Positions 1 to 8,107 of a DNA stretch of 45,533 nt are shown piece after piece. Location of the stretch: the NCBI GenBank assembly GCA_903832665.1, contig CAILCG010000006.1, positions 1-45,533 on the forward strand, given 5' to 3'. Both the position numbers and the translations under genes were made by a program. Numbering within the stretch: position 1 is the stretch's first letter; every line of letters begins with the position of its first letter. Below the pieces are notes generated by a model. The model was not told the origin of the DNA and made no database searches. It saw nothing but the letters and a program-made list of their open reading frames with translations. This stretch comes from an uncultured Methanomicrobiales archaeon. GTDB taxonomy: Archaea > Halobacteriota > Methanomicrobia > Methanomicrobiales > Methanospirillaceae.

Positions 1-116
1 GCTGATTTCTTTATTGTCTCCTTTCGATTTGACTTCACAATCAACAAAAGGAGACGCTGTACCTTAGATCTTTCGGTCGTCAGTACATCTCTTTTGGACT
101 AGGTTTTCTACAGAGC
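1..116. mobile_element. MITE-like element, copy 1 (right end only; continues left of window)
   Basis: The right terminus at 105-116 reads TTTCTACAGAGC, the exact reverse complement of the 12-base left terminus of copy 2 (20872-20883). Including the bases just inside, about 16 bases match (GGTTTTCTACAGAGCA). The flank outside is A-rich (AAAATCATC), like the flanks of the other copies. The inner sequence to position 1 contains no gene and is not clearly alignable with the other copies, so membership rests mainly on the terminus. The other end lies outside the window. The terminus supplies the stop codon of the regulator gene at 108-650. Confidence 0.55.
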
Positions 117-650
117 AAAATCATCAATAATTTTTAATGCTTTTACAATTTTTTCTTCTGGTTTTGTGATTTTATAACTTGGAAGAGCAAAAATATCTTT
201 GCAACCACTCGCGAATGGGCTGTGATCTTCAGGTTCGTTATAGTCTTCGGGAACTACGTAATAGGGTGTAAGTTTTGTTTTTTCAGAACTAAAAATCATA
301 CATGCCATCATTCCAGCAATTGAATGGATTTTCGTTCCCGTTGATACATTAACATAAATTTTATTTCCTGCTTCTGCTTCAATTATTTCTCTGTAGGAAT
401 GAAGTACAGAGAACAAGTCTCTCCCTATTACATCGGAGGGTCGAAGTTCAACTTCACAATGTAATTTTAATTTTTTAATAGCCTGTTGAATAGTGTCAAG
501 GTATATCCGTCCTTTATCACTTTCACTTTTTTGCTCAATTATTAAATACACTTTTTCTGCAGACATTTTTTGTAACGGGAGGATGACCCGATCTTTTTCA
601 AAACCCACTGGGGCGATATGGACCCGTCTTGGAATTGACATTTCTTCCAT
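108..650 (-). CDS. CARF-like HFX_2341/DUF6293-family regulator, C-terminus lost
   Basis: The start (IPRRVHIAPVGFEKDRV, followed by VYLIIEQKSES) and the middle (IYVNVSTGTKIHSIAGMMA, YYVVPEDY) are typical of the HFX_2341/DUF6293 family, which has a CARF-like Rossmann sensor domain followed by a C-terminal winged helix of about 80 residues. Here only 180 residues remain: the sensor is complete, but the frame stops at the point where the winged helix should begin (after KALKIIDDF). The final Ala-Leu-stop is encoded by GCTCTGTAG, the terminal repeat of the adjacent MITE-like element, so the truncation looks like an insertion. Members of the family are thought to bind a nucleotide-type ligand and regulate transcription; without the DNA-binding half this copy may be inactive or act as a bare sensor. 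It is divergent from the methyltransferase-like gene, with about 110 AT-rich bases between. A start at the second Met (641) is also possible. Confidence 0.65.
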   Translation of the reverse strand: MEEMSIPRRVHIAPVGFEKDRVILPLQKMSAEKVYLIIEQKSESDKGRIYLDTIQQAIKKLKLHCEVELRPSDVIGRDLFSVLHSYREIIEAEAGNKIYVNVSTGTKIHSIAGMMACMIFSSEKTKLTPYYVVPEDYNEPEDHSPFASGCKDIFALPSYKITKPEEKIVKALKIIDDFAL

Positions 651-763
651 AATTATCCTAACTCTTTGTAATATTTTAACTATTATAACGTTAATCAGAC
701 ATAAATATGATTTAAAACTAACAAGTTATATAGAAAAAATAATTTGAATGAGGTGTGGTTTCA
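651..763. promoter_or_regulatory. divergent promoter region between regulator and methyltransferase-like gene
   Basis: A 113-base AT-rich spacer separates the two start codons. Candidate TATA elements are GTTATATAG (about 725-733, plus strand) and GTTAAAATA (reading minus, about 675-683). A good Shine-Dalgarno, GAGGTG at 750-755, lies 8 bases before the ATG at 764 and decides that start over the in-frame GTG at 755, which overlaps the Shine-Dalgarno itself. No clear operator palindrome was seen. Confidence 0.45.
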
Positions 764-1669
764 ATGATTCAACACGATCCCTTAAGACATATCATTAATA
801 ATATCGGTCTTGTTGAATCCTGTAATCCTATTGATAAAGCATTGGTAATGCACTGCTCATCAAAAGTAAACGAATTGAAAAATCTATATCGGATTAACTG
901 GCAGGAACAAATTGAGTACAATTCTGCTGATTGTCAGACTGCATATATGATATATTATTTTCCTAATTACATCGAGACGATGTATCATACGTTGATCAAG
1001 GTAGAAACAAATGCAATTAACGGATCATTCAAAGAAAATATGAAAATTTGTATAATGGGAGGAGGTCCGGCCCCGGAACTTTATGGTTTTCTAGCATACT
1101 TGAAAGAAAATTTTCCTGGAATAAAAAAGATTGAAAGTCATTTTTTCGACAAAAATAACTGGGAAAATTGGAGACAGTTTTGTTTTGATAATTTTATAGA
1201 AGAATATTGGGGTTCAGGAAAAATTGTTTATTATAAACATCATATCTGTGACCTCTGTAAGTTACATGAAACTTATGAAATTGAGAGTTTGCCAATAATT
1301 AAAGAAGCAGATTTGCTAATAATTCAAAATTGTGGTCTCGATATCTATACTTCATTACATGACATAGGCAAATATCGTCAGGTCTTTAATAATCTAATTC
1401 AAGCAATGAAACCTGGAAGTATAATTGTTATCATAGATGTTGTAGTCTATAATGTCATCAGTGGAAATTGGTTTGAGACACGAGGGAATTTACACCATAT
1501 CCGAGATATGGCCCAATCTAATTACAATTGCACCGTTTTACGAGACGTCTCCAACGGAAATCCCTATCGTTACACACCTAATATAATTGAACATCCAATT
1601 ATCCGGGATAATTTTCCGTTTAAAGGGGATGTAAAATATCATGCACTAGTAATGAGAAAAACAACTTAG
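764..1669 (+). CDS. predicted class I SAM-dependent methyltransferase-like protein
   Basis: The protein has 301 residues from the ATG preceded by GAGGTG. Residues about 94-107 (KICIMGGGPAPELYG) have the glycine-rich loop of Rossmann methyltransferase motif I. A hydrophobic strand ending in acidic residues follows (KKIESHFFDKNN), and LLIIQNCGLDIY resembles a motif IV strand. Later strands (GSIIVIIDVVV and YHALVMRK near the C-terminus) fit the usual seven-strand fold. The N-terminal 90 residues look helical and may bind the substrate. No substrate-specific motif such as NPPY was found, so the target is unknown. The gene is AT-rich and ends 9 bases before the DUF1848 gene, so the two are probably one transcript. 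It could also be a non-catalytic Rossmann protein; the fold is more certain than the activity. Confidence 0.5.
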   Translation: MIQHDPLRHIINNIGLVESCNPIDKALVMHCSSKVNELKNLYRINWQEQIEYNSADCQTAYMIYYFPNYIETMYHTLIKVETNAINGSFKENMKICIMGGGPAPELYGFLAYLKENFPGIKKIESHFFDKNNWENWRQFCFDNFIEEYWGSGKIVYYKHHICDLCKLHETYEIESLPIIKEADLLIIQNCGLDIYTSLHDIGKYRQVFNNLIQAMKPGSIIVIIDVVVYNVISGNWFETRGNLHHIRDMAQSNYNCTVLRDVSNGNPYRYTPNIIEHPIIRDNFPFKGDVKYHALVMRKTT

Positions 1670-1678
1670 GAAAATACT

Positions 1679-2755
1679 ATGGCATTTAAAGGTTGGGAGA
1701 AAATTTCCCTTGCTGTCGAAATCGATCCTGATAATATTGACGCCAAAAATACAGTCAGTAAATTCAAAATCGTTGAAGCTGTTACTCCTATTGTAATTTC
1801 CGCAAGCAGAGCAACGGATATTCCGGCTTTTTACTCCGATTGGTTTATCGATAAATTTAGAAAAGGATACATGTGTTGGATCAATCCATTCAACCAACAA
1901 AAACAATATATTTCTTTTGGCAAAACAAGGGTTTTTGTTTTTTGGTCAAAAAATCCGAAAAATTTAATCAAATATTTACCGGATCTTAACAATTCAAACC
2001 GAGGATATTATTTTCATTTTACATTGAATGATTATGAAAACGAAAAACTTGAACCTAACTTGCCCTCGCTCGAAAAAAGAATTGAAACATTTAAAGACTT
2101 GTCACAAAAAATTGGTAAAGAAAAAGTCATTTGGCGATTTGATCCCCTGATACTCTCTGATACCTTATCAATCGATGATTTACTTCAAAAAATTGAAAAT
2201 ATTGGCAGTCAATTACACCAAAATACAGATAGTTTGGTTATTAGTTTTATTGATATTCAAGATTATAAGAAGGTACAAATTAACTTTAAAAACGAGGGAA
2301 AGGGAAATTATCGTGAATTTACATTTGATGAGAAAAAGGAATTTGCTGAAAAGATTCAAAAATTAAATAAAAATTGGAACTTGAATATTTTTACTTGTGC
2401 AGAGGAGATTGATCTTCGAAAATATTGTGTAAAAAAAGGACGTTGTGTCGATTATAATTTAATGACAAAATTATTCTCTCATGACAAAGAATTGATGGCG
2501 TTTTTAAATCCATCACTCCAGACGGAATTAACTTCATTCGATTCTGACGATAAAGCAAAAAAAATGAAAGATACAGGTCAAAGAAAAGATTGTGGATGTA
2601 TATTTAGTAAAGATATTGGACAATATAATACCTGTATGCATTTGTGCACCTATTGTTATGCAAATCATTCAAAAAATACCGTTAGAAAAAATTACGAGAC
2701 CTTTATTCAACAAAATTACTCAAATTCATTTTCTGATACAATTATTCCAAAATAA
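1679..2755 (+). CDS. DUF1848 family protein with C-terminal CX3CX2C cluster motif
   Basis: The pattern ISASRATDIPAFYSDWF, NPFN, VFVFWSKNP, FHFTLNDYE, VIWRFDPLIL is characteristic of DUF1848 (PF08902), a barrel-like family of about 300-350 residues and unknown function. Near the C-terminus Cys305 and Cys307 (DCGC) are followed by DIGQYNTC and Cys319, Cys323 and Cys326 in CMHLCTYC. That spacing, CX3CX2C, is the one that binds the radical-SAM [4Fe-4S] cluster, but in classical radical SAM enzymes it sits near the N-terminus. A radical-SAM-type or permuted iron-sulfur enzyme is therefore an inference. The first 35 or so residues precede the conserved start of the family. AGGA lies about 8 bases before the ATG. 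It is the second gene of a pair with the methyltransferase-like gene. Confidence 0.75.
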   Translation: MAFKGWEKISLAVEIDPDNIDAKNTVSKFKIVEAVTPIVISASRATDIPAFYSDWFIDKFRKGYMCWINPFNQQKQYISFGKTRVFVFWSKNPKNLIKYLPDLNNSNRGYYFHFTLNDYENEKLEPNLPSLEKRIETFKDLSQKIGKEKVIWRFDPLILSDTLSIDDLLQKIENIGSQLHQNTDSLVISFIDIQDYKKVQINFKNEGKGNYREFTFDEKKEFAEKIQKLNKNWNLNIFTCAEEIDLRKYCVKKGRCVDYNLMTKLFSHDKELMAFLNPSLQTELTSFDSDDKAKKMKDTGQRKDCGCIFSKDIGQYNTCMHLCTYCYANHSKNTVRKNYETFIQQNYSNSFSDTIIPK

Positions 2756-2830
2756 CATTTCAAAGAGTCTGTTATATTTTTCCAGATCCCTCAACCTACT
2801 TTCCCCCAGCACCCAAAAAATCAGACACAA

Positions 2831-2965
2831 CCCTCATTCCCCTCTCCGACATAAAAGCCTCGCCACTACCGGACCTGACCCGCCCGAGCACAAAAACGCT
2901 GAAACGAAAAGCAGCCTCCCGATGATTCCGTCAGGGGAGATAAAAAAAAGCACACAGGGAAAATG
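2831..2965. repeat. imperfect direct repeat, copy A (left of TPR gene)
   Basis: This GC-rich stretch aligns by eye at roughly 80 percent with 4567-4697. Shared blocks include CCTCGCCA, ACCCGCCC, CCCGATGATT, GATAAA and CAGGGAAAA, in the same order and orientation. It stands out sharply from the AT-rich genes on both sides. No protein is evident in either copy. The remainder to 3197 holds no recognisable gene. Confidence 0.75.
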
Positions 2966-3197
2966 AATATATTTTTCAAGAAAATCCTATTGAAATTTTT
3001 TTGTCCTTGGTCAGCTGGGAAAATTTCCGGCAAGGCCCGACCAGTTCCCTTTGAATCCGCTGGCCTGATTTCATTTTGGCGAAGGCTCTATTCACTTTCC
3101 CGTACCGCCTCCGCCCCTAGTAAATCATTGAATTTCTTGTTGGAATATTTTATGATAGGATTCGAGCGTGTTAAAATAATACGGATATTTATTTTTA

Positions 3198-4400
3198 TCA
3201 AGTATTTTTATAGGCTTCAGAAAATGCTTGATCAGCCAACTGGCGATTGGTTTGATTATTTTTTACATCTCCAAGAGATGCATACATTAAACCGATGTTT
3301 TCTTGAGTTCCTGCATATAGTAAAGGATATTTATCAATTGTTTGGATTTTGAGAGCATTTGAAAATGAGGTTCGTGCATTTAAAAAATTTATTTCTTTAT
3401 CTTTAATCATACCTAATTTCATATATGCATATCCGAGATTATTTTGAATAGACGCGTATAGAATAGGAGATTTTTCGTAAGTATATATTTGCAAAGCATT
3501 CTGATATGAGATTATTGCCTTCTGAAGTGATGATTCATTTGATGGATCAAAACGCACGTATTCCATCCCTAAATTATTTTGAATGATTGCATATTCTTGG
3601 GGATAATTTTCAATTGTAAAAATTCTAAGGTCCTCATTATACGCATAAACTGTGTCGCTCAAAGAGTCAGAAACGTATTCACCATAATTCGTCTGAATAA
3701 GGGCATATTCTTTAGGATTATTTTCAATAGTAACATATTTCAAGGCATTTTTATAAGAATCAAAAGACTTTTTAAAATTTAAATTTGTGTTCTCAATTTT
3801 TCCAAGGTGTTTATAAGAAATTGATAAATATGATTCAATTTGTGCGTATTGAGATGGAAAATGATCCCCATCGTAAACCAATAACGCTAAATTAAATGAA
3901 TCAATTGATTTATTGAGATTATTTTTACTATCCCGAATATCAGACAATGATTGATATGCTAAACCGAGATCAAGATGTGTCGTCGCAAATTCATTTGGAT
4001 ATCTTTTTAAATCATAAACTGTTAAAGCTTCATTTAGGGATTCAATAGCGTATTGTAAGTTTTGTTCTTGATTGTCATTTTTGCTCAACGATAAATAATT
4101 TTTTCCGATTTGAGTTTGAGTTCTTGCATATTCGTAAGGGAACTTTTTCTTTGGCACTGTATTTAATAATTGATCATAGGTTTCAATCGCTTTTTCATAT
4201 TCTGTAGAATTTTCATATTTTTGAGCGGTAATCCATTGGTTTAGTATTTGATCTTTAGTTTGTGAGTCCGAAAAATAGGGTTGAGCAATGAATATTATAA
4301 TTATTGCAACAATTACACCACCGATGATTGTTATCACCCATGGGTTTTCAAAAAAAATTTTAATATTTTTTCTAGAAATTTTATTTAGTATTTTCGGCAT
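3198..4400 (-). CDS. membrane-anchored TPR repeat protein
   Basis: The protein has 400 residues. A basic N-terminus is followed by one membrane segment at about residues 21-40 (WVITIIGGVIVAIIIIF), and the rest is made of tetratricopeptide-type repeats of about 45-50 residues. Each repeat carries a variant of YPxEYAxxQxNLGxxY and a helix like AIxSYxNALxIYT; at least seven are visible. The predicted topology is a cytoplasmic stub, one anchor and a large repeat domain, which would act as a protein-binding scaffold. No enzymatic domain is present. Low GC content and flanking direct repeats at 2831-2965 and 4567-4697 suggest a transferred cassette. Its partner is unknown. Confidence 0.8.
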   Translation of the reverse strand: MPKILNKISRKNIKIFFENPWVITIIGGVIVAIIIIFIAQPYFSDSQTKDQILNQWITAQKYENSTEYEKAIETYDQLLNTVPKKKFPYEYARTQTQIGKNYLSLSKNDNQEQNLQYAIESLNEALTVYDLKRYPNEFATTHLDLGLAYQSLSDIRDSKNNLNKSIDSFNLALLVYDGDHFPSQYAQIESYLSISYKHLGKIENTNLNFKKSFDSYKNALKYVTIENNPKEYALIQTNYGEYVSDSLSDTVYAYNEDLRIFTIENYPQEYAIIQNNLGMEYVRFDPSNESSLQKAIISYQNALQIYTYEKSPILYASIQNNLGYAYMKLGMIKDKEINFLNARTSFSNALKIQTIDKYPLLYAGTQENIGLMYASLGDVKNNQTNRQLADQAFSEAYKNT

Positions 4401-4566
4401 ACTAGCATTTCAATATATTATTATTGTCTAATAGAATTTAGCATTTATAGGAATATCCTAGATATCTCAATTTTTTCTTTCTGCAGTCGTCCCCCCTTTC
4501 GTTCAAAGTTTCCCCCAACATCAAACTCCTCTCCTATCCCACCACACCAAAAAAAACCTAGCCCAC

Positions 4567-4697
4567 CCCTAATCCCCCCTCCGGCATCAAAACCTCGCCA
4601 CCACCGGGCCCTGGACCCGCCCAAGCATAAAATACGCCGAAATAAAAGCTGCCGCCCGATGATTTCGTTAGAGTGATAAAGATCACAACAGGGAAAA
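4567..4697. repeat. imperfect direct repeat, copy B (right of TPR gene)
   Basis: This is the partner of copy A at 2831-2965 (roughly 80 percent identity by eye over about 115-130 bases, same orientation). It lies in the 411-base gap between the TPR gene and the 3' end of the addA-like gene, at the point where base composition changes from AT-rich island to GC-rich genome. The rest of the gap (4401-4566 and 4698-4811) shows no gene. Confidence 0.75.
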
Positions 4698-4811
4698 ACT
4701 CAAGAGCCCACATTCACAGGGACGACATCTTCAATATTATCAGGTTTCATTATCCGATTTTACAATTTCTGCTATCTTTGTTATCTTGCAATATATTGGC
4801 AACAATTATCG

Positions 4812-7800
4812 TCAATTCTTCCAAAACTCTTCCGTCTCTGTAAAATACACCCATCCCGCAATCTCTGTAAGAACAATCTGCCGGGCCGCCTTAATGTAAA
4901 CCGACATTGAAAACGCATATTCCCCAACCAGAGCTGAATAATCCCACGAGGCCTCCGATTTGTAATCAATCATAATCCACGATCCATCCGACAACTCACA
5001 CAACCGGTCGATCTTCCCCGTTACCGGCTTCCCGTCAACCGTAACAACAAACGGCACTTCACAATACGACCGCTTCACCCGCTTCATCAGGTCCGAAAAG
5101 AAAAACGCAGAACGAATCTCCTCACACTGCCGGACATGCTCCTCCGAAGATTCCCCATATTCTTTCAGAACTGTCGCAGCATCCCGGCCCCGCAACACCT
5201 CATGAATGATCGTGCCCTTAACAGCCCCGGGAACGCCCGGTAAATACTTCGAAACCCCCGGCTCCCGGACGTGAACCGGTCCCTTCTCCAGCTCCGAGAC
5301 AGACTGGATCCGAACCCGCTCCGGCCCGGGGGAGTACCGAACCACGCTCCACGTCCCGCTCTTCCCCGAACACTCATCCGGTACAACCAAAAGTGAAGGC
5401 GAGACCCGCCCCGTCTCTGCAGGAATCGCCAACGGATCCGAAACAATCGAAAGATGCAGACCGGAAGGCAACACCAGCCCCCCCGCAGCAATCGCATCCC
5501 CCGTCACCCCAAGGGAAGTAAACACCCACTCAATCCGGGACCGGCCCAGATCAAAAGACAAACCAGAATCCTCCGGGGCCGTCCCGCTCATGAACAGATG
5601 ATCCCGCGCCCGCGTCAGCGCCACATACAACAACCGCTTCCGCTCGGCCCGCTCCTTCTGGCGCTGCAACTCCCGCAGCATCACCATGACGGCACTTTCC
5701 GTCATCTCGTAATTGTCAGCGGGATTGGGGACCTTCACCCCCACCATCAGCGGGTTGTCCCCAATCATGATGGGGCCGGGCCGGTCCCGGAAGCCGGAGC
5801 CTATGTCCGGGACAAACACAATGGGGAACTCCAGGCCCTTGGCCGCATGGACCGTCATGATGTTGACGGCATTCTCCGCAAGGGCATCGAGCGGTGCCTC
5901 GCCCTCCCGCTCGTCCTCGTCCATCGCCTGCCGGAGATCCGCGGTGAAATCGGCGAGCGCATAGTTCCCCGCCTCCTCGCGGTTCCGGGCCATGCTCACC
6001 AGCTTCTCAATGTTGGCGAGGATCTGCTCCCCCGCCGGAAGAGCGGCATACACGGTGTAAATCCCGGACTCCGACAAAATCCGGCGCAGCAACGGGACCA
6101 GCCCGGAGCGACCGGCGTACTGCTGCCAGGACGAGAGCAACTCGCGGGCCCGGGTGGCCGGCCCGGCACCGGTCCGGTCCGCGTATAAGAGCACCTTCTC
6201 CCAGAGGGTCCTGCCGTTCTCCTGCGCAATGCAGAAGAGTTCCGTATCCTTTACCCCAAAATATGGGGACCGCAGGATGCCCGCAAGGCTGATATTGTCG
6301 TGCCGGTGTTCGAGGAACGCGAGGATGTTGCAGAGATCGTACACTTCCTGTCTATGGTAAAACCCGATCCCCCCGTGGACATAGAAGGGAATCCCGTACT
6401 CGCCGAGCGCCGAAAGGTAATACGAGAGGCTGGTCCTCGCCTCCAGCAAAATCGCGATATCGCCGTACCGGGCCGGGCGCTCGATGAACATATGGTCCGG
6501 CAGTTCCTCGTACACGGTGAGCGGCCGGGCATTCACGATGCTGTGGATCCGCCGGGCCAGCATCCCGGCCTCGTTGCGCTTGGTTTCGGCTGCATCGCTT
6601 CCCTTCGGGGGAAGGAGCAGTTCGACGGAACCGGCATGACCGGCGCGGCTTGCCGATGTGTTGACCGGCTCGTACCCGAACTCCCACGGTTTTTCCGCTG
6701 ATGCCAGCAAGCGGGAGAAGATGAGGTTTGCAAGGCCAATCACTTCCTTCGTGCTCCGGAAGCTGGTATCGAGGTTCACCACCCGGCCCCGGCAGGAGGC
6801 CGCAATGATCTCCTGCGCCTCCTTGAATCGCGTCACATCCGCATCGCGGAAGAGATAGATCGATTGCTTGGGATCCCCCACGATGAAGAGGCAGTCCGTT
6901 GAGGGGGACGGGGTCCCGATGATCGAGAGGATGATATCGAACTGGGATAAGTCCGTATCCTGGAACTCGTCGACCAGGATATACCGGAACCGGGGCATGA
7001 AGTGCGTTGCCACGAGTGCCCGCTTTTCGACAAAGAGCTGCCGGGCACGGAGGATCAGGTCCGAGAAGTCGAGACCCCCGGCCAAAGCCTTGCCATTGCC
7101 GGCCAGCTCCCCATACCGGAAGAAGACCACCGAGAGGTCCCGCAGGAACCGGACCGATCCGGTGATGACCGGGTCTGCGGTATCAACCGTCATCCGGAAG
7201 AGGGCATTCTTCCGCTCGATGATCTCGTACAGGTCCTTCCGGGCTTTCTTAAAGTCCTCCAAATCTGATTCTTTCCATATTTTCTTGCTCCCGATATTGC
7301 CGGGCTTCTTCTTCACCAGTTCCGGCGCAGAACAACAGAACTCCCCGGGGTTCGCAGGCTCGGCAAGCCGGCACAGGAGGGGCCGTATCTCCTGCAAAAA
7401 TACCGCAGCCTTGTCATCAACCCCCTCGTATAATGACGTGAGGCCGAGCAGGGTCCGGAGGCAGGAAGCAAACGAGGGATCCTTCCGGAGAGCCGCGATC
7501 TCGCCGTCCCGGAATAGTTCAACTTCCCGTTTCCACGCCGCGAGCACCTGCGTTTCATCAGCATCAAGCGCAGCGAAGAACCGGGCATACTGCTCCCGCT
7601 TGCCGTAGAGTGCCGAGAGTATCGTCTTCAAACCGTGCTGGTCCGTGATGGAGAGGACATGGACCAGCGCCTCGTTGGCCGGGCCTGCCTGCCGGGTATG
7701 GATCAGTTCCTCAAAAGCGGCGCTGTGGATACGGGAGTTCTGCTGTTCGTCGAGCACCGCAAAGCCGGGTTCGAGACCGGCCTCGATGGGGAACTCCCGG

Positions 7801-8105
7801 AGCACCTGGGCGCAGAAAGAATGGAAGGTCTGGACCGGCGCGATCATGAAATCCTCGGCCGCCTTTGCCCACTGCGGGCCTTCCTGCCGGAGGAGCTCGG
7901 AGCGGATCCGCTCCTTCATCTCGGCCGCTGCCTTGTCGGTAAACGTCAGGGCCAGGATCTGCGGCACCGTAACGCCACGGGTCCGGAGGAGATCGATATA
8001 TTTCTGGACCAGCACGTAGGTCTTGCCGGTGCCGGCCCCGGCCGTGACCACCATGCTCTTGTCATGCAGGGTGATCGCTTCCCCCTGACGCTCGGTAGCT
8101 GCCAT
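4812..8105 (-). CDS. addA: AddA-like ATP-dependent helicase/nuclease (UvrD/RecB family)
   Basis: This is a UvrD/RecB-type superfamily 1 helicase with a C-terminal nuclease, 1097 residues, close to bacterial AddA length. Visible motifs: Walker A TAGAGTGKTYV (21-31), motif Ia LTFTDKAAAEMKERI, motif II ILVDEFQDTD, motif III IVGDPKQSIYLFRDAD, motif IV LDTSFRS, motif V MTVHAAKGLEFPIVFV, motif VI RLLYVALTRARDHLFMSG. The C-terminus has the PD-(D/E)XK nuclease pattern: a conserved His in GTIIHEVLRG, then GKIDRL and IMIDYKSE. With AddB it should unwind and resect double-strand DNA ends for recombination. Its ATG lies 2 bases after the addB-like stop codon, so the two are translationally coupled. The symbol is by similarity to the bacterial enzyme. 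Confidence 0.88.
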   Translation of the reverse strand: MAATERQGEAITLHDKSMVVTAGAGTGKTYVLVQKYIDLLRTRGVTVPQILALTFTDKAAAEMKERIRSELLRQEGPQWAKAAEDFMIAPVQTFHSFCAQVLREFPIEAGLEPGFAVLDEQQNSRIHSAAFEELIHTRQAGPANEALVHVLSITDQHGLKTILSALYGKREQYARFFAALDADETQVLAAWKREVELFRDGEIAALRKDPSFASCLRTLLGLTSLYEGVDDKAAVFLQEIRPLLCRLAEPANPGEFCCSAPELVKKKPGNIGSKKIWKESDLEDFKKARKDLYEIIERKNALFRMTVDTADPVITGSVRFLRDLSVVFFRYGELAGNGKALAGGLDFSDLILRARQLFVEKRALVATHFMPRFRYILVDEFQDTDLSQFDIILSIIGTPSPSTDCLFIVGDPKQSIYLFRDADVTRFKEAQEIIAASCRGRVVNLDTSFRSTKEVIGLANLIFSRLLASAEKPWEFGYEPVNTSASRAGHAGSVELLLPPKGSDAAETKRNEAGMLARRIHSIVNARPLTVYEELPDHMFIERPARYGDIAILLEARTSLSYYLSALGEYGIPFYVHGGIGFYHRQEVYDLCNILAFLEHRHDNISLAGILRSPYFGVKDTELFCIAQENGRTLWEKVLLYADRTGAGPATRARELLSSWQQYAGRSGLVPLLRRILSESGIYTVYAALPAGEQILANIEKLVSMARNREEAGNYALADFTADLRQAMDEDEREGEAPLDALAENAVNIMTVHAAKGLEFPIVFVPDIGSGFRDRPGPIMIGDNPLMVGVKVPNPADNYEMTESAVMVMLRELQRQKERAERKRLLYVALTRARDHLFMSGTAPEDSGLSFDLGRSRIEWVFTSLGVTGDAIAAGGLVLPSGLHLSIVSDPLAIPAETGRVSPSLLVVPDECSGKSGTWSVVRYSPGPERVRIQSVSELEKGPVHVREPGVSKYLPGVPGAVKGTIIHEVLRGRDAATVLKEYGESSEEHVRQCEEIRSAFFFSDLMKRVKRSYCEVPFVVTVDGKPVTGKIDRLCELSDGSWIMIDYKSEASWDYSALVGEYAFSMSVYIKAARQIVLTEIAGWVYFTETEEFWKN

Positions 8106-8107
8106 GG

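Noticed and set aside
2963-3352. Plus-strand frame of 129 codons between copy A and the TPR gene
   Set aside because: It overlaps the 3' end of the TPR gene antisense and shows no motif or ribosome-binding site.
1-4440. CRISPR or CRISPR-associated locus, suggested by the CARF-like protein
   Set aside because: No regularly spaced repeats or cas genes were seen; HFX_2341-type proteins occur widely outside CRISPR loci.
5454-6188. Long plus-strand frame of 244 codons inside the addA-like gene
   Set aside because: It is a shadow of a GC-rich gene on the other strand whose helicase motifs are complete.
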